A stretch of DNA of 33,126 nucleotides, from positions 1 through 33,126 of the forward strand of contig NZ_ATDK01000224.1 of NCBI RefSeq assembly GCF_000444135.1. Direction: 5' to 3'. The position numbers and the translations under genes are program-made. This DNA is from Pseudomonas avellanae BPIC 631. Lineage in GTDB: Bacteria; Pseudomonadota; Gammaproteobacteria; Pseudomonadales; Pseudomonadaceae. Shown here one piece after another: positions 8,394 through 15,779 of the stretch. The notes under the pieces are model-generated. The model saw only the letters and a list, made by a program, of their open reading frames with translations, ran no database searches and had not been told where the DNA came from. How positions within the stretch are numbered: the stretch's first letter is position 1; each line of letters begins with the position of its first letter.

Positions 8394-8960
8394 ATGCGTC
8401 AGAAACCTACCGTACTTGCCCGCGCAATTGTCGCCAGCAGTCGTCTGTTCCGCGTTGAAGAGCTGCAATTGCGCTTTGCCAACGGCGTCGAGCGGACCTA
8501 TGAGCGTCTGGCCAGCCGAGGCACGGGCCCCGGTGCCGTGATGATCGTGGCCATGCTCGATGCCGACCACGCGGTATTGATCGAAGAATATTGCGGCGGC
8601 ACCGATGCCTACGAGCTGTCCTTGCCCAAGGGCCTGATCGAGCCGGGCGAAGACGTGCTTGAGGCCGCCAACCGCGAGCTCAAGGAAGAAGCCGGTTTTG
8701 GGGCGCACACTCTGGAATTGCTGACCGAACTGTCACTCTCTCCCGGTTACATGAGCCAGAAGATTCAGGTGGTATTGGCCACCGACCTTTACGAGGAGCG
8801 GCTGGAGGGCGACGAGCCCGAGCCGATTCGGGTTGACCGGATCAACCTGCGCGAGCTGTCGAGTCTGGCGCAGAATGCCCAGTTCAGCGAAGGCCGTGCA
8901 CTTGCCGCGCTGTACCTCACCCGTGACCTGCTGACCCAGCGTGGACTGTTCCAGCCATGA
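8394..8960 (+). CDS. nudE: ADP compounds hydrolase NudE (Nudix)
   Basis: NudE hydrolyses ADP-ribose, NADH and AP3A-type ADP compounds. The 188-residue protein carries a complete Nudix box at residues 80-102: G at 80, E at 86, and the core RELKEEAGF (94-102). AAAGGAG lies 8 nt before the ATG, and a TATAGT that could be the -10 element lies at 8362-8367. The stop overlaps the start of cysQ as ATGA, so the two are translationally coupled. Both gene products clear nucleotide by-products, the second being PAP. Confidence 0.95.
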   Translation: MRQKPTVLARAIVASSRLFRVEELQLRFANGVERTYERLASRGTGPGAVMIVAMLDADHAVLIEEYCGGTDAYELSLPKGLIEPGEDVLEAANRELKEEAGFGAHTLELLTELSLSPGYMSQKIQVVLATDLYEERLEGDEPEPIRVDRINLRELSSLAQNAQFSEGRALAALYLTRDLLTQRGLFQP

Positions 8961-9799
8961 CCGATGCCTTGCAAAACCTGCCACACCCACTGCTCGCCCC
9001 GGTAATAGAGCTGGCACGACTGGCGGGGGAAGTGATCCTGCCGTTCTGGCGCGCCAACGTCACGGTGACCACCAAGACGGATGATTCGCCAGTGACCGCC
9101 GCCGATCTGGCCGCGCACCAGGTACTGGTCGAAGGCTTGCAGGCGCTCGATCCCGGTATTCATGTGCTCTCTGAAGAAGACGCCGACATCCCGCTCAGCG
9201 AGCGTGCGAGCTGGGAGCGCTGGTGGCTGGTCGACCCGCTGGACGGTACCAAGGAGTTCATTTCGGGGAGTGAAGAGTTCACCGTCAACGTTGCGCTGAT
9301 CGAGCATGGTCGGGTGGTGTTCGGTGTGGTGTCGATGCCGACCAATAACCGCTGCTACTTCGGCGGTGCAGGGCTGGGTGCGTGGCGCAGCGATGATACC
9401 GATCACGTCGAGCCGATTGCCGTGCGCAATCAGCCGGGTGCAGGGCAAACCTTCACCGTGGTCGCCAGCCGTCGCCACACCAGCCCGGAGCAGGAACACC
9501 TGCTGGCCGGTCTGGCGAACGGGCTAGGGCCTTTGCAACTGACCAATATCGGCAGTTCGCTGAAATTCTGCCTGCTGGCCGAAGGCGCTGCCGATTGCTA
9601 CCCAAGGCTTGCCCCGACCTCGCAATGGGACACCGCTGCGTCGCAAGGCGTACTCGAGGGCGCGGGTGGCGCGGTCCTGCAACTGGACGGCCAGCCGTTC
9701 AGCTACCCGGCACGCGAATCGCTGCTCAACCCGTTCTTCCTGGCCCTGCCCGCCAACGCCGCCTGGCGCGACAAACTGCTGGTATTGGCACAGTCCTGA
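8957..9799 (+). CDS. cysQ: 3'(2'),5'-bisphosphate nucleotidase CysQ
   Basis: CysQ converts 3'-phosphoadenosine 5'-phosphate, a by-product of sulfate assimilation, to AMP and phosphate using Mg2+. The 280-residue product belongs to the inositol monophosphatase fold: metal ligands in LSEED (71-75) and DPLDGTKEF (93-101), and the late WDTAA motif. It is somewhat longer than E. coli CysQ (246). It overlaps nudE by 4 nt. No intrinsic terminator follows directly; a cluster of palindromic repeats begins about 30 nt after the stop. Confidence 0.95.
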   Translation: MTDALQNLPHPLLAPVIELARLAGEVILPFWRANVTVTTKTDDSPVTAADLAAHQVLVEGLQALDPGIHVLSEEDADIPLSERASWERWWLVDPLDGTKEFISGSEEFTVNVALIEHGRVVFGVVSMPTNNRCYFGGAGLGAWRSDDTDHVEPIAVRNQPGAGQTFTVVASRRHTSPEQEHLLAGLANGLGPLQLTNIGSSLKFCLLAEGAADCYPRLAPTSQWDTAASQGVLEGAGGAVLQLDGQPFSYPARESLLNPFFLALPANAAWRDKLLVLAQS

Positions 9800-9830
9800 A
9801 GGCGGGCTTCAAGGCTTCTGCCCGGCGGGC

Positions 9831-9960
9831 GTAGGAGCGAACTTGTTCGCGATGGGCTGCGAAGCGGCCCTGAAACCGGTCACCTTGGCTGTGTCTGGCA
9901 CACCGAGGCGGCCGAGTTTACTGCCGGTTCCCGGCAGTTCGCGGACAAGTCCGCTCCCAC
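9831..9960. repeat. REP-like inverted pair (BIME-type cluster)
   Basis: Two short palindromic elements face each other. At 9831-9852 GCGAAC-TT-GTTCGC is flanked by GTAGGA. At 9938-9960 GCGGAC-AA-GTCCGC is followed by TCCCAC, the reverse of the first flank. Between them sits a perfect hairpin CTGCCGG-TTC-CCGGCAG (9921-9937). The arrangement matches paired REP elements of pseudomonads and fills most of the spacer between cysQ and the convergent thioesterase gene. Confidence 0.75.
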
Positions 9961-10036
9961 ACAAGCGAAGCGTCGCCCGGTTCGCACACAGGCCTACTTA
10001 CAACGCTGAGACCAGTGAATCCACTGCGCACAAGCT

Positions 10037-10513
10037 TCACCGATGCAACACAAACTGCCCGACAAACCGCACGGCCTGTTCGTCACTGTCCTGCGCGGTA
10101 ATGCAGGTGTGCAAGGTCAGGCGCGCGCGGCCTCGGCGTTGGTAGGTGGTGAGGAATTTTTCCCACTGCGCGACCTCCGGCGTATCGCAGCGAGCAATCG
10201 CGTCGCTGCGCACCGGCAGCGGATAACTGATCTGTCCGTCCTGAATCACGATATGCCCATCGGTGATGCCCACTTCGTGCAGCCTCAGGTGTAACCAGCC
10301 CCAGCCGGCCAGCACTGCGCCGCAGTACAGGCTGCCGCCGAACAGCGTGCTCTTGTGGTTGACGTTGGGGGCCAGCGGCACATGCAGGCGCAGCGTGTGC
10401 TTGTGCCAGTCGATCACGCGCATGCCCATGTCGCGGGTCAGCGGAATGTCGCGGTGCAGCACCCGCTCCAGTTCGCGGGCCGCCAGGTCATCCTTGGGCT
10501 CAATCGTTGTCAT
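10037..10513 (-). CDS. Hotdog-fold thioesterase (YiiD C-terminal domain type)
   Basis: The 158-residue protein resembles the C-terminal thioesterase domain of YiiD: a conserved MGMRV-DW stretch, then LAPNVNHKSTLFGGSLY, with the substrate-binding helix and catalytic region of hotdog proteins. It probably hydrolyses an acyl-CoA or acyl-ACP; the substrate is unknown. ATG at 10513 is used because GGAG lies 7-8 nt upstream; upstream in-frame TTG and GTG codons are possible. It starts 14 nt inside the 3' end of dctD, which indicates co-transcription and coupling with the two-component genes even though no functional link is obvious. Confidence 0.8.
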   Translation of the reverse strand: MTTIEPKDDLAARELERVLHRDIPLTRDMGMRVIDWHKHTLRLHVPLAPNVNHKSTLFGGSLYCGAVLAGWGWLHLRLHEVGITDGHIVIQDGQISYPLPVRSDAIARCDTPEVAQWEKFLTTYQRRGRARLTLHTCITAQDSDEQAVRFVGQFVLHR

Positions 10514-11885
10514 CGGACGCTCCACCGCTGTCGCCAAACGTCAGGCCGTGTTTGCGCAGTTTGTCGTGCAGGGTTTTGCGCGGCACACCCAGCGCTTCGG
10601 CCAGGCTGCGCACCGAGCTGTGTGGGCGAGCCAGCTCGGCGGCGATCAAGGCCCGCTCGAAACTTTCCACCTGATCACTCAACCCCCCGCCCGGCGGTGG
10701 CGCCTGCTCGGCGTCGCCGCCTTCCAGCTCCAGTTCCAGGCCCAGCGCAAAACGTTCGGCGGCGTTTTGCAGTTCGCGCACATTGCCCGGCCAGTTATGG
10801 CGCAACAACAGCGCCCGCTGGCCCGGCTTGAGTTCGTGCTGGGGAATACCGTGACGCATGCTGGCCGCGTCGGCGTAATACTCGAACAGCATCAGCGCAT
10901 CTTCGCCACGCTCGCGCAATGGCGGGATACGCAGCGAGGCCACGTTCAGCCGGTAATACAAGTCAGCCCGGAAACGGCCCTGATCCGCCGCCTGGCGCAG
11001 GTCTTCCTTGGTGGCGGCGATGATGCGGATATCCAGCGGGATCTGCTGATTGCTGCCCATCCGCTCCACCACGCGCTCTTGCAACAGGCGCAGCAGCTTG
11101 ACCTGCACGTCCATACTCATGCTTTCGATTTCATCGAGGAACAGCGTGCCGCCATTGGCAAACTCGAACTTACCGATGCGCCGCTTCTGCGCGCCGGTAA
11201 ACGCACCGGGCTCATGACCGAACAGCTCGCTTTCGACTACCGATTCGGCCAGCGCCCCGGCGTTGATCGCCACGAACGGGCCGTTGCGGCGGTTGGACAG
11301 ATCATGCAGGGCACGGGCGACGACTTCTTTGCCCGCACCGGTTTCGCCCAGAATCAACACATCGGCGCGCGTTCCGGCCAGGGCGCCGATTTGTTCGCGC
11401 AGACGCAATATCGACGGCGACTGGCCGATCAGCCGGGTGCTCAATTGCTGGCGATCGCTCAAGGCCAGACGCAGGCTGCGGTTATCCAGCACCAGACGAC
11501 GCAGCGCCAGAGCCCGGCGCACGCTGTCGAGCATGGCGTCGCTGGCAAAGGGTTTTTCCAGAAAGTCATAAGCCCCCGCGCGCATTGCTTTCACCGCCAG
11601 CGGCACGTCTCCGTGACCGGTGATCAGCAGCACCGGCAGGTCGGGGTCTTGCTCGTGCAATTGGTCGAGCAGTTCCAGGCCATCCATGCCCTGCATACGA
11701 ATATCGCTGACCACCACGCCCGGCCAGTCGCGGCCTATGCGTTCGGCAAGGCCCGAGGCCTCGGGCAGCGACAAAACGTTCAGACCGGCCAGGTCCAGCG
11801 TCTGGCGCAAGGCCTGGCGCAGGTGCGAATCGTCGTCGATCAGCACCACTTGAATCTGGCTGTCGATGGCTGTTTCCGAACTCAT
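10500..11885 (-). CDS. dctD: Sigma-54-dependent response regulator DctD
   Basis: This 461-residue NtrC-type activator has a receiver domain (1-120) with phosphoacceptor D61 and K111, an AAA+ domain with Walker A GETGAGKE (180-187), the sigma-54 contact loop GAFTGA (227-232), Walker B FLDE (249-252), and a Fis-type helix-turn-helix at about 424-446. All parts for sigma-54 activation are present. It overlaps dctB by 4 nt (ATGA), a classic sensor/regulator pair. The DctD name follows from similarity to the C4-dicarboxylate activator and the DctB-like partner. No dctP/Q/M or dctA transporter gene lies in this window, so the target is inferred. Confidence 0.88.
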   Translation of the reverse strand: MSSETAIDSQIQVVLIDDDSHLRQALRQTLDLAGLNVLSLPEASGLAERIGRDWPGVVVSDIRMQGMDGLELLDQLHEQDPDLPVLLITGHGDVPLAVKAMRAGAYDFLEKPFASDAMLDSVRRALALRRLVLDNRSLRLALSDRQQLSTRLIGQSPSILRLREQIGALAGTRADVLILGETGAGKEVVARALHDLSNRRNGPFVAINAGALAESVVESELFGHEPGAFTGAQKRRIGKFEFANGGTLFLDEIESMSMDVQVKLLRLLQERVVERMGSNQQIPLDIRIIAATKEDLRQAADQGRFRADLYYRLNVASLRIPPLRERGEDALMLFEYYADAASMRHGIPQHELKPGQRALLLRHNWPGNVRELQNAAERFALGLELELEGGDAEQAPPPGGGLSDQVESFERALIAAELARPHSSVRSLAEALGVPRKTLHDKLRKHGLTFGDSGGASDDND

Positions 11886-13696
11886 GCGGAAAGGTCCTCT
11901 GGCGGTTGAAGATTGGCCCCGGAAGCGCCGGCACGCAGGCGCAGGGTCAGCACTGCGCCGCCGCTCGGGTGGTTGGCGAACAGTAACTCGCCGCCCAGCG
12001 CGCGCATCAGCGTGTCGCAGATCGCCAGCCCAAGCCCAAGGCCCTGGGTGCGGGTCTTGGTGGTGAAGAATGGCTCGCGGGCCCGCGCCAGTGCTTCCTG
12101 AGAAAAGCCGGGGCCGTTGTCACGAATGTACAGGTTGACGCCCTCGGCGGTTTGCTCGGCACTTATCCACAGCCTGCGCGGCGGGCCTTTTTCGGTGAGG
12201 GCGTCCAGCGCGTTGGCCAGCAGATTGCCGAGCACCTGACGCAGACGCGTCTCACCGGCCTGCACCCACAGCGTCGCGTCGGGCAGGTCACGGATCAGTT
12301 CGACTTCCATGGCGCGACGGCGCTTGGTCAGCAATGCCAGCGCGTCATCCAGCGCCGGTTGCAGCGCGACACTTTCAGGCGCGTGACGGTCGCGGCGGGC
12401 GAAGGCGCGCAAATGCGCGATGATCGAGGCCATGCGCCCGGTCAGCTCGCTGATCAGCTTGAGGTTGCCGCGCGCCTCTTCGGTACGCTGATGATCGAGC
12501 AGCACTTCGGCGTTCTCCGCATAACTGCGGATCGCGGCCAACGGCTGATTCAATTCGTGGCTGATGCTCGCCGACATGGTACCCAGCGCGGTCAGTTTGC
12601 TGGTCTGGACCAGTTCGTCCTGAGCCTGCACCAGTTCCTGCTGCGCCTGTTCACGCTCCAGCACTTCCTGACGCAGTCGGCTGTTGAGGCCTTCAAGGTC
12701 GCTGGTGCGCTCGATCACGCGCATTTCCAGCTCGCGCCGCGCCTTGGCCTCGAAGGCGATGCGGTCCAGGTAGTGACGACGACGCTGCATCATCAAGCCC
12801 AGCAGCAGCATCAATACCAGCAGCGCCGCGCCGCCAATCGCCACCACCGTGCGCACCTGACGATCAACCAGTGCGCGGGGCGCCAGGATATTCACGTTCC
12901 AGCCGGTCTCCTCGATAGCCTGGGTCTGGGTCAGCCAGGCGTGCTCATCAATCTTCAACGGGCGCGGATCGCGGGTTGGGTAGGACTGGATCGCCACGAT
13001 GGCCTTTTTCTCGTCATCGGTCAGGTCGCGGGTCGCCCGAAACCGCCATTCCGGGTTGGAGGTGAGAATCACCACGCCACTCTGATCGGTCAGTAACAGT
13101 TGCTCGGGGGTCTTGCCCCACAGGGTTTCGGTGTGGTCCAGATCGACCTTGACCACCAGCACGCCGATCACCCGCTCGCCATCGCGTACCGGCCCGGCGA
13201 AGAAGTAGCCCCGCTTGGCCGAGGTGGTGCCCAAGCCGAAGAAACGCCCGGTTCTGCCCGCCAGCGCATCGATGAAGTAAGGACGAAACGAGAAGTTGCG
13301 GCCAATGAAGCTGTCTTTCTGCTGCGAATTTGACGCCGCCAGGGTCAGGCCGTTGGCGTCCATCAGGTACATGACGTCGGCACCGGTCTGGCGCGTTATG
13401 TCGCTGAGCAGGCGATTGGCGTTTTTCAGCGTCTCGCTGTCATGCGGTGCAACCAGTGCGCCGCGCAAGGCAGGCAGGTCGCCGAGAATCTGCGGCAGGG
13501 TTTCGTAGCGGTGCAGGGTGCCGAGCAGGTTGGCGACGTACAGGTCCAGAGTCTGGCGATTCTGATTGGCCAATACGCTGCGGTAATAACGCTCGGCCAG
13601 ATGCTCCAGCGGCCACAGTAACGGCGCCAGGCACAGCGCCAGCAGGGCAAGGCTGCGCCAGCGTGGGCGGGGCGGCAGAGCGGGAGTCATGGTCAT
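11882..13696 (-). CDS. dctB: Sensor histidine kinase DctB
   Basis: This 604-residue membrane sensor has one transmembrane helix at 14-31, a periplasmic double-Cache ligand domain (about 35-280) with RPYFIDAL and GYFFAGPV, a second helix at 283-303, a coiled coil, the HisKA domain with H380 in SISHELNQPL, and a HATPase domain with DNGPGF and GLGLGLAI. This is the DctB layout, in which periplasmic C4-dicarboxylates control autophosphorylation and phosphotransfer to DctD. The ribosome binding site is weak; ATG at 13696 or 13690 are both possible. The upstream 164 bp before rmlC could hold its own promoter, with a CATAAT-like element near 13798. Confidence 0.88.
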   Translation of the reverse strand: MTMTPALPPRPRWRSLALLALCLAPLLWPLEHLAERYYRSVLANQNRQTLDLYVANLLGTLHRYETLPQILGDLPALRGALVAPHDSETLKNANRLLSDITRQTGADVMYLMDANGLTLAASNSQQKDSFIGRNFSFRPYFIDALAGRTGRFFGLGTTSAKRGYFFAGPVRDGERVIGVLVVKVDLDHTETLWGKTPEQLLLTDQSGVVILTSNPEWRFRATRDLTDDEKKAIVAIQSYPTRDPRPLKIDEHAWLTQTQAIEETGWNVNILAPRALVDRQVRTVVAIGGAALLVLMLLLGLMMQRRRHYLDRIAFEAKARRELEMRVIERTSDLEGLNSRLRQEVLEREQAQQELVQAQDELVQTSKLTALGTMSASISHELNQPLAAIRSYAENAEVLLDHQRTEEARGNLKLISELTGRMASIIAHLRAFARRDRHAPESVALQPALDDALALLTKRRRAMEVELIRDLPDATLWVQAGETRLRQVLGNLLANALDALTEKGPPRRLWISAEQTAEGVNLYIRDNGPGFSQEALARAREPFFTTKTRTQGLGLGLAICDTLMRALGGELLFANHPSGGAVLTLRLRAGASGANLQPPEDLSA

Positions 13697-13860
13697 CGAT
13701 TGGCCGTCGCCGAGTGATTGACGATGCCTGCCGGCGAGAAGGCCGGTGCAGGCAACAGAAACACCCGGTCGATCCTGACGTGGGCATCAGGCGCGTATTA
13801 TGCCCGCCGCCGACGTGTCAGGCACCCCGACATTGCGCCACGGTGCCTGCGGTCATCGGC

Positions 13861-14406
13861 TCAGGAAAACAGATCGGCCTCTTTCAGGCTTTTGCCTTGC
13901 TGATCCTTGGCTGACAGGCTGGGCTCACCGTCGAACTGCCAGTCGATCGCCAGGTCCGGGTCGTTCCAGGCGATACAGCGCTCGGCCGAAGGCGTGTAGT
14001 AGTCGGTGGTCTTGTAAAGGAACTCGGCATGCTCGCTGAGCACCACGAAACCATGCGCAAAACCTTCCGGAACCCACAACTGACGGGCGTTTTCAGCGGA
14101 CAGCTCGACGCCTACCCACTGCCCGAAGTTCGGCGAACTGCGGCGGATGTCCACCGCCACATCCAGCACTTTGCCGACAGTGACGCGCACCAGCTTACCC
14201 TGTGCGTTTTCGATCTGATAATGCAGGCCGCGCAGCACGCCTCGTTGCGAGCGCGAGTGGTTGTCCTGCACAAACTGCCGGGTCAGGCCAGTGGCTTGCT
14301 GAAAAGCCCTGGCGTTGAAGCTTTCATAGAAGAAGCCTCGTTCATCACCGAATACCTTGGGTTCCAGAATCAGGACTTCCGGCAATTGTGTGGCTACTAC
14401 GTTCAC
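13861..14406 (-). CDS. rfbC: dTDP-4-dehydrorhamnose 3,5-epimerase RmlC
   Basis: RmlC epimerises dTDP-4-keto-6-deoxyglucose at C3 and C5, the third step of dTDP-L-rhamnose synthesis for LPS and other glycans. The 181-residue cupin has the family landmarks: DERGFFYES, the catalytic H62 in VLRGLHYQ, a PEGFAHGF strand, and the tyrosine in EFLYKTTDYY. The GTG at 14406 is chosen since GGGGAAG lies 6-7 nt upstream and the length then equals the family norm. The open frame extends further upstream but lacks similarity. It follows rmlB by 80 nt on the same strand. Confidence 0.95.
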   Translation of the reverse strand: MNVVATQLPEVLILEPKVFGDERGFFYESFNARAFQQATGLTRQFVQDNHSRSQRGVLRGLHYQIENAQGKLVRVTVGKVLDVAVDIRRSSPNFGQWVGVELSAENARQLWVPEGFAHGFVVLSEHAEFLYKTTDYYTPSAERCIAWNDPDLAIDWQFDGEPSLSAKDQQGKSLKEADLFS

Positions 14407-14486
14407 GTGACTTCCCCTGCAATCTTCAATAAATGGTGGCTGTTCGACAGTCTGCACTCAGGCGTGCCAGTCGAAAAGTGCGGTGC

Positions 14487-15569
14487 TCAGGCAATCAGGT
14501 CTTTTGAATCAGTAAAACCCAGTCGCTGGCCCTGATAACTGCCGTCCTGAACCCGGCGGCACCAATCCAGGTTGTCCAGGTACCACTGCACAGTCTTGCG
14601 CAGCCCGGATTCGAAGGTTTCTTCAGGTGTCCAGCCCAACTCATTGTCGATCTTGCTGGCATCGATGGCATAGCGCTGATCGTGGCCCGGTCGATCCACC
14701 ACGTAGGTGATCAGGTCGCTGTAATGCTGCACGCCGTCCGGGTGCTGCGGGGCGAGCTCGTCGAGCAGTGAGCAGATGCCGCGCACCACGTCGATGTTCT
14801 TCTGCTCGTTATGGCCACCGATGTTGTACGTCTCACCGACGTCGCCTTCGGTCACGACCTTGAGCAACGCGCGCGCGTGGTCTTCGACGTACAGCCAGTC
14901 GCGCACTTGCAGGCCATTGCCGTATACCGGCAGCGGCTTGCCCGCCAGCGCGTTGAGAATCACCAGCGGGATGAGCTTTTCGGGGAAGTGGAACGGCCCG
15001 TAATTGTTGGAACAGTTGGTCACTACCACCGACAGGCCATAAGTACGATGCCAAGCGCGAACCAGGTGATCGGACGCAGCCTTGCTCGCGGAGTAAGGCG
15101 AGCTGGGCGCATAGGGCGTGGTTTCGGTGAACAGATCATCGACACCGTGCAGGTCGCCGTACACTTCGTCGGTGGATATATGGTGAAAGCGGAACGCCTG
15201 ACGCTCGACGTCCGGCAGCTTCAACCAGTAGGCGCGCGTGGCCTCCAGCAGGCTGTAAGTGCCGACGATATTGGTCTGCACAAACTCGGCAGGGCCATCA
15301 ATGGAACGGTCTACGTGGGACTCGGCCGCCAGGTGCATGATCGCCTGGGGCGCGAACCGCTCCAGCACTGCACTGACCTTGGCCTGATCGCAGATGTCAG
15401 CCTGCACGAATTCATAACGCGTGTTGCTCGCAATCGACTGTAACGACTCAAGGTTGCCGGCGTAGGTCAATTTGTCGAAGTTCAGCACGTCGTGTTCGGT
15501 GTTGTTTATCAGATGGCGGATCAGTGCGGAGCCGATGAAGCCCGCGCCCCCAGTGACGAGTATTCGCAT
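14487..15569 (-). CDS. rfbB: dTDP-glucose 4,6-dehydratase RmlB
   Basis: RmlB makes dTDP-4-keto-6-deoxyglucose, the second step of the dTDP-rhamnose route. The 360-residue short-chain dehydrogenase has the NAD-binding GGAGFIGS (7-14), the active-site STDEVYGD (132-139) and the catalytic YSASK pair Y159/K163. ATG at 15569 is preceded by AAGGTC; longer in-frame starts add residues not expected in the family. It forms an apparent operon with rmlC. The other two pathway genes, rmlA and rmlD, are not in this window and must lie elsewhere if the pathway is complete. Confidence 0.96.
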   Translation of the reverse strand: MRILVTGGAGFIGSALIRHLINNTEHDVLNFDKLTYAGNLESLQSIASNTRYEFVQADICDQAKVSAVLERFAPQAIMHLAAESHVDRSIDGPAEFVQTNIVGTYSLLEATRAYWLKLPDVERQAFRFHHISTDEVYGDLHGVDDLFTETTPYAPSSPYSASKAASDHLVRAWHRTYGLSVVVTNCSNNYGPFHFPEKLIPLVILNALAGKPLPVYGNGLQVRDWLYVEDHARALLKVVTEGDVGETYNIGGHNEQKNIDVVRGICSLLDELAPQHPDGVQHYSDLITYVVDRPGHDQRYAIDASKIDNELGWTPEETFESGLRKTVQWYLDNLDWCRRVQDGSYQGQRLGFTDSKDLIA

Positions 15570-15779
15570 GAACTGACCTTCTTGTGTGTTCTGGAAGTAG
15601 TGCAGCATAGCGCTTGAGCGCGTATGGCAGGATGAGGTCATTAAACCTGAGCACTCGAACGAATAAAACTCTGCCGATTTTCGACCTGAATCAATCGGCC
15701 CGATTGCTATAGTCGCCCGACTGCCTATAAAGCCCTGCTCGCCGAGCCGAGGCCTGATAACACGATCGAGGTTTTTTCA

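Noticed and set aside
10263..11909. A 548-codon open frame on the plus strand
   Set aside because: It is antisense to dctD and the thioesterase gene, whose protein motifs are complete. The frame is open because of high GC and skewed codon use; its product has no recognisable domain.
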